DNA from: DATDRS01 sp035291605
Lineage (GTDB): Bacteria > Chloroflexota > Anaerolineae > Anaerolineales > UBA6663
Assembly (NCBI GenBank): GCA_035291605.1
Contig: DATDRS010000424.1
Coordinates: 1-13,577 of the forward strand
Direction: 5' to 3'
DNA length: 13,577 nt
This document shows positions 1 through 6,954 of this stretch, piece by piece (position 1 is the first letter of the stretch; every line of letters starts with the position of its first letter). The notes beneath the pieces were generated by a model. The model saw only the letters and a list, made by a program, of their open reading frames with translations, ran no database searches and was not told the DNA's origin. The position numbers and the translations under genes were made by a program.

Positions 1-11
1 CCCCGCCTTTA

Positions 12-54
12 TTTCCAGGTGCTATTCTCGCGGGCGGTGTGTTATCATCCCCCC
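12..54 (+). promoter_or_regulatory. Probable leaderless extended -10 promoter for the ABC exporter
   Basis: A TATCAT hexamer at 43–48, one mismatch from TATAAT, is preceded by TG at 40–41 (extended -10). It ends 6 nt before the ATG at 55. That spacing puts the transcription start at or next to the start codon, so the message would have little or no leader. There is no Shine-Dalgarno sequence before the ATG, which agrees with this. I see no convincing -35 at the right distance. Inferred from sequence only. Confidence 0.45.
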
Positions 55-1923
55 ATGAGCAACAACACAGCGTCCCCTTGGGGAAGATGGGAACGGGTCA
101 AAAAGTGGGTGGTCGAGCGCCGCGTTAAAGTCAAAGACGCGGCGGTGAACATCCGGCGGGCGTTTGGGGTGGTGTGGGAGGCGCACCCGCCCTCCGCGCT
201 GGCGATGGGGGCCTGCACGGTCGTGGGCGCGCTGCTGCCCGCGAGCCAGGCGTGGATCGGCAAGCTGATCGTGGACGCCGTGGTCAACGCGATCAACACG
301 CGCGCCGGGGCGGAAACCGGACTGCGGGCCGTGCTGCCGCTGCTGCTCGCGGAGTTCGTCCTGCTCGTGATCCAGGCGACCAACGGGCAGGCGCGCAGCT
401 TCGCCGAGCACGTCCTGCACGCGCGCATCAATTTGAGCATCAACACGCGCATCATCCGCAAGGCGCTCGAGCTCGACCTCTCGCACTTCGAGAATCCCGA
501 ATACTACGACAAGCTTCAGAACGCGCGGCGTGAGGCCGACTGGCGCAGCCTGATGATCGTCAACAACGGCTTCTACGTCATTCAGAACGCCGTCACGCTG
601 CTCTCGTACGGCGCGCTGCTGCTGCGCTTCAGCCCCTGGCTGGCGCTCATCCTGTTCGTCGCCACCCTCCCGGCGTTCATCGCCCAGAGCCAGTTTGCCG
701 AGCTGCACTTCCGCGTCCTGTCCTGGCGCGCGCCAGAGTACCGCCGGCTCACCTACCTGGAGCACCTGCTCACCGATTACGAGGCGGTGAAAGAGATCAA
801 GCTCTTTGCGCTGGGCGAGCCGCTGCTGGGCCGCTACGCCGACCTGTTCTGGAAGTTCCTACGCGAAGACCAGGCCATCGCGCAGAAGCGCAGCCTGGCC
901 TCGTTGGGGTGGGGCCTGCTCGCGACGCTCTCGTATTACGGCGCGTACGCGTGGATCGTCTGGCGCGCGGTCGGCGGCGTGATCACGCTCGGCGATATGA
1001 CGATGTACCTGGCCATCTTCCGGGGCAGCCAGAACATGTTCGAGGCCATCTTCTACGGCCTGAGCGACCTGTACGAAAACGGGTTGTTCATGAGCAACCT
1101 GTTCGCGTTCCTCGAGCTTGAGCCGCAGATGGCCGTGGCCGCCCGGCCCCTGCCCGCGCCCAGGAACATCCGGCAGGGGATCGAGTTCCGGAACGTCTGG
1201 TTCAAATACGACGGTCACGGCGAGTGGGCGCTGCGCGACGTGAGCCTGTGCATCCAGCCCGGCGAGAAGATCGCGCTCGTCGGGCCGAACGGCGCGGGGA
1301 AGACGACGCTCATCAAGCTGCTCACCCGGCTCTACGACCCGACCGAGGGAGAGATCCTGCTCGACGGGGTGGACCTGCGTGACTACGACCTGCACGACCT
1401 GCGCCAGCGCGTGGGCGTCATCTTTCAGGACTTCGTCCGCTATCACGTCTCGGCGGCGGAGAACGTGGGCTTCGGGCAGATCGAGGCGCTGGACGACCGC
1501 CCCAGGATCGTCGGCGCGGCCCGCAAGAGCGGCGCGGACCCGGTGATCACCGCGCTCCCCGACGGCTACGACACCGTCCTCGGGCGCTGGTGGAACAAGG
1601 GGCGCGAACTCTCCGGCGGCGAGTGGCAGAAGATCGCGCTGGCCCGCGCGTTCATGCGCGATTGCGAGGTGATCGTCCTCGACGAGCCGACCGCCTCCCT
1701 CGACGCCGAGAACGAATTCCGCGTGTTCCAGCAGTTCCGCGCGTTGACCTCGGACAAGATGGCGGTGCTCATCAGCCACCGCTTCTCTACGGTGCGCATG
1801 GCCGACCAGATTTACGTGATTGAGAAGGGGGAGATCACCGAGCGCGGCGCGCACGAGGACCTGCTGGCGCTGGGCCGGACGTATGCGCGGCTGTTTACGC
1901 TGCAGGCGGAGTCGTACAAATAA
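55..1923 (+). CDS. ABC-type exporter, fused membrane and ATPase half-transporter (MsbA/MDR-like)
   Basis: A 622-aa half-transporter of the ABC exporter (type IV) family, expected to dimerise in the cytoplasmic membrane and move an unknown substrate outward using ATP. The N-terminal half (about residues 30–350) has hydrophobic membrane segments. The C-terminal half is a complete nucleotide-binding domain: Walker A GPNGAGKTT at 410–418, Q-loop FQDF, signature LSGGE at 519–523, Walker B with D543 and E544 (VLDEPTASLD), and the switch histidine H575. All catalytic residues are present, so it should be active. The ATG at 55 is preferred over an in-frame GTG at 19 because the extra residues are not membrane-like and a -10-like box sits just before the ATG. 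No partner half-transporter adjoins, so a homodimer is likely. The substrate cannot be told from sequence. The next gene in the same direction begins 48 nt downstream, after a palindrome. Confidence 0.9.
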   Translation: MSNNTASPWGRWERVKKWVVERRVKVKDAAVNIRRAFGVVWEAHPPSALAMGACTVVGALLPASQAWIGKLIVDAVVNAINTRAGAETGLRAVLPLLLAEFVLLVIQATNGQARSFAEHVLHARINLSINTRIIRKALELDLSHFENPEYYDKLQNARREADWRSLMIVNNGFYVIQNAVTLLSYGALLLRFSPWLALILFVATLPAFIAQSQFAELHFRVLSWRAPEYRRLTYLEHLLTDYEAVKEIKLFALGEPLLGRYADLFWKFLREDQAIAQKRSLASLGWGLLATLSYYGAYAWIVWRAVGGVITLGDMTMYLAIFRGSQNMFEAIFYGLSDLYENGLFMSNLFAFLELEPQMAVAARPLPAPRNIRQGIEFRNVWFKYDGHGEWALRDVSLCIQPGEKIALVGPNGAGKTTLIKLLTRLYDPTEGEILLDGVDLRDYDLHDLRQRVGVIFQDFVRYHVSAAENVGFGQIEALDDRPRIVGAARKSGADPVITALPDGYDTVLGRWWNKGRELSGGEWQKIALARAFMRDCEVIVLDEPTASLDAENEFRVFQQFRALTSDKMAVLISHRFSTVRMADQIYVIEKGEITERGAHEDLLALGRTYARLFTLQAESYK

Positions 1924-1924
1924 G

Positions 1925-1952
1925 GTAGGGGCGAGCGGCCGCTCGCCCCTAC
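1925..1952. repeat. Perfect 28-bp palindrome (interspersed GC-rich repeat)
   Basis: Two 14-base arms beginning GTAGGGGCGAG are perfect reverse complements with no spacer. The element starts one base after the ABC exporter stop codon and is followed by GGTTTTGGG. It could act as a terminator, but the T run is only four bases and is interrupted. Its core (GGGGCG…CGCCCC) recurs in two other palindromes of this window (4259–4288 and 11055–11078), so I class it as a mobile or REP-like intergenic repeat rather than a dedicated terminator. Confidence 0.7.
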
Positions 1953-1971
1953 GGTTTTGGGCAGGCGCGCT

Positions 1972-3099
1972 ATGCCATTCAAAAAACTCTTAATTGGACT
2001 GAGCCTGACTCTGATTGCGCTGTTCAGCGGGTGCGCGGCCCCCGCGCCGCCTTCTGCCCCCACTAAACCGCCTCCGCCTGTGCGGACGGCGCAGGCCCCG
2101 ACCGTTCGACCGCCTCAAGCGCCGACTGTCACAGCTCCACAGGCAGGGGCAATCACTTCGACTCCTGCGACGGTTGTCTCCGAAACGCCGACGACCCTTG
2201 CTGTTCCAGTCCTACACGAATATCCGGTTCCTTCCGGTTCTCACCCGCACGACGTCGCCCCTGCACCCGATGGCGCAGTGTGGTACACCGCGCAGGCGAC
2301 CGGCGAGCTGGGACGGTTGAATCCGGACACAGGGGAGACGCATCACATCAAACTGGGCAGCGGATCGGCGCCGCATGGCGTGATCGTCGGGCCGGATGGC
2401 GCGCCGTGGATCACGGATAGCGGCCTCAACGCCATCGTCCGGGTTGATCCCGCGACCGAAGCGGTTCAGGTTTTCCCGTTGCCGGCCGGGAGCGGCCGTG
2501 CCAATCTCAACACCGCCTCGTTCGACGGGCGCGGCGTGTTGTGGTTCACCGGGCAGAGCGGGGTATATGGCCGTTTAGACCCGGGAGTGGGGCAGGTGGA
2601 GGTGTTCGACGCCCCGCGCGGCCGTGGGCCGTATGGGATTGCCGCGACGCCAGGAGGCGATGTGTATTACGCCTCGCTCGCGGGCAGTCATATTGCCTGG
2701 ATTGATCTGGTCACGGGCGCGGCGGCGGTGCTGGAACCGCCCACGCCTAATCAAGGCGCGCGCCGCGTCTGGTCAGACTCGCGCGGGCGGATTTGGGTGA
2801 GCGAGTGGAACGCAGGCCAGGTAGGGATGTATGATCCTGCTACAGGCGCGTGGCGCGAGTGGCAGCTCCCTGGGAGCAGCCCCAGGGCTTATGCGGTTTA
2901 CGTGGACGACCGCGACCAGGTGTGGTTGAGCGACTTCGGCGCGAACGCGCTGGTGCGCTTTGACCCTGCGCGGGAAGCATTCGAGGTCTTCACGCTGCCG
3001 AGTTCCCCGGCGAACGTGCGGCAAATCCTCGGCCGCCGCGGGGAGGTGTGGGGCGCGGAGTCGGGCGTGGATAAATTGGTTGTGATAAGGACTCCGTGA
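1972..3099 (+). CDS. Probable lipoprotein with Vgb-like (streptogramin lyase type) beta-propeller
   Basis: A 375-aa protein. Residues 1–20 are a lipoprotein-type signal (KK, then a hydrophobic run), with Cys21 in a lipobox-like LFSGC. Residues 22–80 are a Pro/Thr/Ala-rich linker. From about 82 to the end there are repeated beta-propeller blades with the pattern D-x2-G-x-(I/V)-W-(F/Y/V)-(T/S), as in the virginiamycin B lyase (Vgb) family. Likely anchored outside the membrane as a binding or sensing propeller. Aligning from memory with staphylococcal Vgb, the metal and catalytic histidines of the last two blades (His228, His270) appear as Arg and Tyr here. Pro-His pairs occur instead in the first two blades (H93, H135). 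Lyase activity is therefore unproven. The ATG at 1972 is chosen over an upstream TTG because it begins the signal peptide exactly; only a weak AGG lies before it. Confidence 0.75.
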   Translation: MPFKKLLIGLSLTLIALFSGCAAPAPPSAPTKPPPPVRTAQAPTVRPPQAPTVTAPQAGAITSTPATVVSETPTTLAVPVLHEYPVPSGSHPHDVAPAPDGAVWYTAQATGELGRLNPDTGETHHIKLGSGSAPHGVIVGPDGAPWITDSGLNAIVRVDPATEAVQVFPLPAGSGRANLNTASFDGRGVLWFTGQSGVYGRLDPGVGQVEVFDAPRGRGPYGIAATPGGDVYYASLAGSHIAWIDLVTGAAAVLEPPTPNQGARRVWSDSRGRIWVSEWNAGQVGMYDPATGAWREWQLPGSSPRAYAVYVDDRDQVWLSDFGANALVRFDPAREAFEVFTLPSSPANVRQILGRRGEVWGAESGVDKLVVIRTP

Positions 3100-3111
3100 T
3101 ATTCCGTCTGA

Positions 3112-3146
3112 TTGTGGGCGGGCGACGTTCGGAGTAGAATCAGACC
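3112..3146 (+). promoter_or_regulatory. Probable leaderless promoter of the nucleotidyltransferase pair
   Basis: TAGAAT at 3135–3140 lies 6 nt before the ATG at 3147, the same spacing as at the ABC exporter. A weak -35 (TTGTGG, 3112–3117) is 17 bp upstream. No Shine-Dalgarno sequence is visible before the ATG. The transcript probably starts at or near the start codon. Inferred from pattern only. Confidence 0.45.
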
Positions 3147-3416
3147 ATGGCGCTAGACAAGGAACTTTATCGCAAGGTTTACGCTGCTCACCGACAGTGG
3201 AGTGAAGAAAAACTGTTGTATCAGATTCGGCACGAGAGCGCTCTGTCCTCTCGTGAGGCATGGGAACGGTACGCCGCGCTTGTCGAATTCTGTTGGCGGA
3301 TCGCTCCCGAATCAGGTGATTGGGAGCGGAAGCAGAAATTGATCGCTTTGGCGCAGTATTACGAACGGGTGCAAAAGCTAGAAGCGTGGAGGCGTGCACG
3401 TGCAAAAGCAGCTTGA
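3147..3416 (+). CDS. Small unknown protein paired with a nucleotidyltransferase (possible antitoxin)
   Basis: An 89-aa protein rich in Arg, Lys, Glu and aromatic residues, with no membrane segment or signal peptide. It looks wholly alpha-helical, with a charged C-terminal helix (YYERVQKLEAWRRARAKAA). I do not recognise a named domain. Its gene overlaps the next by 17 nt, so the two are translationally coupled. A small helical protein preceding a minimal nucleotidyltransferase recalls type IV or MNT/HEPN-like toxin-antitoxin pairs, in which the small partner may control or bind the enzyme. It carries no visible HEPN motif (R-x4-6-H), so a true HEPN role is not supported. Base composition is noticeably less GC-rich than the flanking genes, compatible with acquisition by transfer. 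Function is inferred from context only. Confidence 0.6.
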   Translation: MALDKELYRKVYAAHRQWSEEKLLYQIRHESALSSREAWERYAALVEFCWRIAPESGDWERKQKLIALAQYYERVQKLEAWRRARAKAA

Positions 3417-3969
3417 GGTGCCTGTCAATACTGCAGTGGAGTTCCTTGAAAAGAACGACTATCGCTACGCCATTATCGTAGGCGTAGCTTTGTCGCAGTG
3501 GGGGCGTATCCGTGTTACACAGGATGTGGACTTCAAAGTCCTCGTGACAGATACAGAATATACGGCTATGCGCGCCGCGTTGCGTGCCGCCTTCCCCACT
3601 CGCGCACGGGAGCATGTTCCAGAAAACCCCTTCATTGTTGCAGTTGAAATAGGGGGTGTCGTAGTGGATTTTCTATTGACTTTACCCGGTTACGAAGAAT
3701 TGATCATTGAGCGCGCGGTTCGCCGCGATTTTGGAAATTTCTCGGCGTGGGTTTGTTCAGCGGAAGACTTGATTATCCAAAAGGTGGTAGCGGGGCGCGG
3801 CAAGGATTGGCCTGATGTCGAGGCCTTGCTGATTGCTCAGTGCGGCAAGTTGGACGAAGCCTACATTGAAGACTGGCTCTCTCAATTTGCCGAGGCGCTG
3901 GAGAAGCCGGAGATACTCACAGACTACACACGCCTTTTGGCAGAGTCGAAAACGAAAAAGCTGGATTAA
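3400..3969 (+). CDS. Minimal nucleotidyltransferase, AbiEii/DUF6036-like
   Basis: A 189-aa protein of the polymerase-beta-like nucleotidyltransferase superfamily. The fold signature is visible: a hydrophobic strand then VGVALSQWG (residues 27–35), followed by TQDVDF (40–45), whose D42 and D44 would bind metal. A third acidic residue is D90 in VVVDFLL. The C-terminal part contains SAEDLIIQKVVAGRGKDWPD (120–139), the Asp-Leu / Lys / Gly-Arg / Asp pattern common in AbiEii-type and DUF6036 proteins. The start is set by a GGAGG at 3388–3392: GTG 3400 lies 7 nt downstream, whereas GTG 3394 would be only 1 nt away. It overlaps the upstream small gene by 17 nt. Its last 4 nt overlap the end of the convergent YbaK-like gene. 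Possible roles are the enzymatic half of a toxin-antitoxin or phage-defence pair, or an orphan transferase. Substrate unknown. Confidence 0.75.
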   Translation: MQKQLEVPVNTAVEFLEKNDYRYAIIVGVALSQWGRIRVTQDVDFKVLVTDTEYTAMRAALRAAFPTRAREHVPENPFIVAVEIGGVVVDFLLTLPGYEELIIERAVRRDFGNFSAWVCSAEDLIIQKVVAGRGKDWPDVEALLIAQCGKLDEAYIEDWLSQFAEALEKPEILTDYTRLLAESKTKKLD

Positions 3970-4448
3970 GTCGTCTCGACGGGTTTCGCCCCCGTTATCT
4001 CCATCAAATCCTTCACCCCCAGCCGGATATTTGCTCCCCGCTGCCCCGCGCTGATGTGGATATAGGGCAGCGCCAGCGCCTCGCGCTCGATGCAAATCTC
4101 AAAACCCTTGTTGAGCAGCGCCAGCGCCGAAATGCCCCCGACTTGGAGGCCGGTGAGCGCTTCGGCCTCGCGCTGCGTCGCCATCTTGAGTTTCTTCTCG
4201 CCGAGCGAGGCGGCCAGCGCCTTGAGATTCAACTCGCGCCCGGCAGGGACTATCACGAGTAGAGGGCGGGCGCGAGACCCGCCCTTACCCTCGCGCAAGA
4301 CCACCAGCGTTTTGTAGACGCACTCCGGCGGCACACCCAGCAGTTCGGCAACCTCCTCGGCCGAATGCTTCTCCGGAGAAAATTCAAAGACCTCGTACTG
4401 GATTTTGTGCGCGTCGAGCAGGCGGGTGACGTTGTTGCGGAAAGGCAC
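3966..4448 (-). CDS. YbaK/EbsC-family aminoacyl-tRNA deacylase (probable Cys-tRNA(Pro) deacylase)
   Basis: A 160-aa protein of the YbaK/ProX editing superfamily, which hydrolyses mischarged tRNA such as Cys-tRNA(Pro) in the cytoplasm. Family features visible: EVFEFSPEKHSAEEVAELLG (residues 19–38), VYKTLVV (44–50) with the conserved Lys46, the VPAGRELNLKALA strand-helix, and the GGISALAL loop (a Gly-Gly-x-Ser/Pro motif). The start is a GTG whose first base is the last base of the MFS stop codon (TAGTG), with GAGG about 10 nt upstream. Translation is thus probably coupled to the MFS gene. Residues 54–64 (GKGGSRARPLL) are encoded by a palindromic repeat and look like an in-frame insertion before the LLVIVPA strand. 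The gene converges on the nucleotidyltransferase with a 4-nt overlap. The exact tRNA substrate is not certain. Confidence 0.85.
   Translation of the reverse strand: MPFRNNVTRLLDAHKIQYEVFEFSPEKHSAEEVAELLGVPPECVYKTLVVLREGKGGSRARPLLVIVPAGRELNLKALAASLGEKKLKMATQREAEALTGLQVGGISALALLNKGFEICIEREALALPYIHISAGQRGANIRLGVKDLMEITGAKPVETT
4259..4288. repeat. GC-rich palindrome inside the YbaK reading frame
   Basis: Arms GTAGAGGGCGGG (4259–4270) and CCCGCCCTTAC (4278–4288) are complementary apart from one bulged base, with a 7-nt loop. The core resembles the palindromes at 1925–1952 and 11055–11078. It lies wholly within the coding sequence, keeps the frame and encodes residues 54–64 of the deacylase. Confidence 0.6.
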
Positions 4449-5659
4449 TAATCACCCACCTCGGCGACGGCGCTCGGTTTCAGAGCGTGGCGCGGCATCA
4501 GCCAGAGGCTGGCCAACGCCGCCGTCAGGCCGAGGGCCGAGTTCGCCTGCAGGACGTACGCCAGGCCGACACGGTCGGCGGCGATGCCGCTCACGTACGC
4601 TCCAATCGCGCCGGCGGTGAACATGAAGCCCAGGATGACGCCCGAGGCCAGCGCCGCGCGGCTCGGAAACGACCGCTGGGCGGTGGTGACCAGGATGCTG
4701 TGCGGCGCGCCGTTGAGCAGCCCGGCGAGAGCGGCCAGCAGGTAAATCCACGCGCCCTGCGCTCCCGGAAAGAGGAAAAAGGGCAGGGCGCTCAACCCGC
4801 AGGCGAGCGCGATCGTCCGGCGCTGCCCCCAGCGTTCGCTGAACATCGCGCCGATCACGCCGCCGATGGCTGACCCGCCCATGAACAGCGCCACGACGGC
4901 CCCGTAGATCGTCGGCGCCAGGCCGAGGTCGTGAAGATATTTGGGCGCGAAGGTCGTCATGACGGATTGCGCCCAGACGCGCAGGCCGGCCAGCAGCATG
5001 ACGACTGCGAACAGATTCAAATCCGGCGGCGAGGTTGCGGCGCCGGTCTCGCGGCTCGCCACGGGCGTCGGTTGCGCCGAGGGGCGCATCGCCCAGACCA
5101 TAAACAATCCGACCGGGACCGTCAGGCCCGCCGGGATGAGGATCCCCGCCGGCCCCAGGTTATCCATGATCACGCCGCCAATGGCCGGGCCGAGGGAAAG
5201 CCCGCCCTGGCCGAAGAGGAAAAAGATGGAGGCCGCCGTCGCCATCTGCCCGGCCATGTACTGCCGGCCGACCTGCGCGGCTTTCATCGTCCCCGGCGGG
5301 TGGAATGCGCCCGAGCCAAGCGCACCGAGGACCAGGCAGGCAATAGACCCGTAACCGGGCGTGACGGCGGCCAGCGCGAAGAGGCCCGCCATCCACAGCA
5401 CGCCTCCGGCGGCAGCCCAACGCGCGCTATAGCGGTCGGACAGCCAGCCGAAGACCGGTTGCGACAAAGAGCCGACCATCGAATACATCATCGCGATCAA
5501 CCCGATGACGGCGTTGGTCAATCCGAGGGGCGTGCTGAGCACGGCCAGCAGGATGCTGGTCTGGCCGTTGAGCACGTCCACGGCGAAATGGTTGAGCGAG
5601 ACGGCCAGGAACAGCGGCTGGCGGAGGAGCCGGAGCGGCTTCAGGTTAATGAATCTCAT
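4448..5659 (-). CDS. MFS transporter, fosmidomycin-resistance (Fsr)-like
   Basis: A 403-aa protein of the major facilitator superfamily with about 12 hydrophobic segments, located in the cytoplasmic membrane and probably a proton-driven exporter. Visible family marks: LNHFAVDVLNGQ (residues 22–33, with H24 and D28) in the first helix, the motif-A-like GWLSDRYSARW (71–81) between helices 2 and 3, and GSGAFHPPGTM (115–125) in helix 4, which recalls the Fsr (fosmidomycin resistance) group. The ATG at 5659 is chosen because it directly precedes the first helix. The longer in-frame reading upstream would run deep into the beta-helix gene and encodes Arg-rich non-membrane sequence. It starts 5 nt after the beta-helix stop and its own stop overlaps the YbaK GTG by one base, so all three belong to one operon. 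No clear Shine-Dalgarno is seen. Substrate unknown. Confidence 0.88.
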   Translation of the reverse strand: MRFINLKPLRLLRQPLFLAVSLNHFAVDVLNGQTSILLAVLSTPLGLTNAVIGLIAMMYSMVGSLSQPVFGWLSDRYSARWAAAGGVLWMAGLFALAAVTPGYGSIACLVLGALGSGAFHPPGTMKAAQVGRQYMAGQMATAASIFFLFGQGGLSLGPAIGGVIMDNLGPAGILIPAGLTVPVGLFMVWAMRPSAQPTPVASRETGAATSPPDLNLFAVVMLLAGLRVWAQSVMTTFAPKYLHDLGLAPTIYGAVVALFMGGSAIGGVIGAMFSERWGQRRTIALACGLSALPFFLFPGAQGAWIYLLAALAGLLNGAPHSILVTTAQRSFPSRAALASGVILGFMFTAGAIGAYVSGIAADRVGLAYVLQANSALGLTAALASLWLMPRHALKPSAVAEVGD

Positions 5660-5664
5660 GCGGG

Positions 5665-6882
5665 TTAGAGATGCGCCAGGAAGTTCAGCACACGCCCGAA
5701 GGCGCGGCTGACGAAGCCCGGCCACGCGGACGAAGGCAGGGGCGAGGGGAAGCGCGTCGCGCCGGGGTCGTCCCAGCGGTTGCCGTCGCCGCTCGTGGAC
5801 CACAACAAATCGCGGCCCTTGAAGCCGGCGTCAATCACGCCCTGGTCGGGGTCATAACCGTTGTTGACGTAGGTGTTGTCGTGAATCCAGTTGTCTTCAG
5901 GGACGACCGGGACGTCCCACTCCTTCTTGTCGCCGAAGAACTCAGGAAAATCGCTCATGGCCACGAGCGCCACGGCAAAAGACTTGTTGCCGCTGAAAGT
6001 GTTGCCCGTCACCTCAGTCGAGTCCGCCGACATGATCAGCAGCCCGCTGCCCGGCGGGACAAGGTGGACGGTCATCTCCGGGCGCGAGAAGTTCGCCAGG
6101 TTGTTGTTCTCGAAGCGGTTGTTCACGACGCGTGTGTTTGAACCTTCGGCGGCGGTCTTGCCAGGGAGCAGGAAGACCAACAGCCCGGCGGTGTTGTCGT
6201 GGCTGGAGTTGTCCTCCACCAACGCGTCTACGGAATTCTCGATCTCGAAGCCGGAGACGTTGCCGAAGGCCTCGTTGTCGCGGACGACGATCTGGCGCGA
6301 CTGGCCGACGTAGATGCCGGTGTCGTTCACGCCGCTCGTCTGGCACTGCTCGATCAGCACGTCGGTCGAGAGGATGGGGAAGAGGCCGTACTCGCCCGTG
6401 TCGTCGGTGACCACGTCGCGGAAGACGGCGCTGGTGACGCCCTGCGCCTGGACGCCGTTGGAGGTGTAGTGGATGATCTTGAAGCCGGTGATCGTGAAGT
6501 AATCGCCGACGGAGACGACCCCGTTGGCCTTCTGGCCCTGGCCGTCGAGCGTTGGCCGCTGATCTCCCTGGACGACGCCTTCCAACGTGATGCTCTCCGC
6601 GCTGACCAATACTTCTTCGTTGTAGACGCCGGGCATGACGCGGATCGTGTCGCCAGGCTGGGCGCGGTCTACCGCAGCCTGAATAGACTCTCCGGCTTGC
6701 ACACTGACCACCTGCCCCGCGCCGCGCCGGTCAGGGTTGTTAGGCGGGGTGGGATCACCGGCCTTGCCATGCCCGCCGAGCTTGGGGACATCGGGCGCGG
6801 CGGGCCAGAAGCCCAGCGCAAGCACGCCGGCGATCACCACGGCTAACAATCCGCCGAGGAGGGAGGAAAACCGTTGCTTCAT
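5665..6882 (-). CDS. Secreted or anchored right-handed parallel beta-helix protein (NosD-like repeats)
   Basis: A 405-aa protein. Residues 1–29 form a signal peptide or membrane anchor (MKQRFSSLL, then a hydrophobic run to FWPA), followed by a Gly/Pro-rich linker to about 55. The repeat domain opens with GESIQAAVDRAQPGDTIRVM (64–83) and PGVY, the classic start of pectate-lyase-like/NosD beta-helices. It continues as turns of the type (V)xDNxFxGN(xxG) up to about 350. It ends in a Trp/Pro-rich tail after residue 370 (WSTSGDGNRWDDPGA). Such proteins act on or bind extracellular polysaccharide, but many have no known activity, and I cannot assign catalytic residues. The ATG at 6882 is preferred: AGGAG lies 11 nt upstream and the signal peptide begins there. 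Upstream in-frame codons lie beyond the proposed -10 box. First gene of the minus-strand operon with the MFS and YbaK genes. Confidence 0.82.
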   Translation of the reverse strand: MKQRFSSLLGGLLAVVIAGVLALGFWPAAPDVPKLGGHGKAGDPTPPNNPDRRGAGQVVSVQAGESIQAAVDRAQPGDTIRVMPGVYNEEVLVSAESITLEGVVQGDQRPTLDGQGQKANGVVSVGDYFTITGFKIIHYTSNGVQAQGVTSAVFRDVVTDDTGEYGLFPILSTDVLIEQCQTSGVNDTGIYVGQSRQIVVRDNEAFGNVSGFEIENSVDALVEDNSSHDNTAGLLVFLLPGKTAAEGSNTRVVNNRFENNNLANFSRPEMTVHLVPPGSGLLIMSADSTEVTGNTFSGNKSFAVALVAMSDFPEFFGDKKEWDVPVVPEDNWIHDNTYVNNGYDPDQGVIDAGFKGRDLLWSTSGDGNRWDDPGATRFPSPLPSSAWPGFVSRAFGRVLNFLAHL

Positions 6883-6920
6883 GTGCAGGTCGACTCCTAA
6901 GAATGTGGTGGGTGGCGGGG

Positions 6921-6948
6921 AGAGTATCATACTCTGCGGGCGCGTCAA
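6921..6948 (-). promoter_or_regulatory. Promoter for the beta-helix/MFS/YbaK operon, overlapping a 15-bp palindrome
   Basis: On the minus strand, TTGACG (6948–6943) is followed after 16 bp by TACTCT (6926–6921). The -10 box lies in a perfect palindrome at 6921–6935 (AGAGTAT, C, ATACTCT), which could be an operator. Predicted from sequence. The -10 is weak, the -35 is good. Confidence 0.5.
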
Positions 6949-6954
6949 GCGGGC

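Noticed and set aside
859..1854. Minus-strand open frame (331 aa) opposite the ABC exporter ATPase part
   Set aside because: The opposite strand encodes a complete ABC ATPase domain with all motifs. The antisense translation has no family features.
1925..1960. Palindrome after the ABC exporter as a dedicated Rho-independent terminator
   Set aside because: Only a short interrupted T run follows, and the same core occurs elsewhere, even inside a gene, so a repeat family is the better explanation. Some terminating effect is still possible.
2773..3615. Minus-strand open frame (280 aa) opposite the lipoprotein end and the nucleotidyltransferase pair
   Set aside because: It spans three unrelated plus-strand features and shows no domain, promoter or ribosome binding site.
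5660..5803. N-terminal extension of the MFS transporter into the beta-helix gene
   Set aside because: The added residues are Arg-rich and not membrane-like. The ATG at 5659 begins right before the first helix and 5 nt after the upstream stop.
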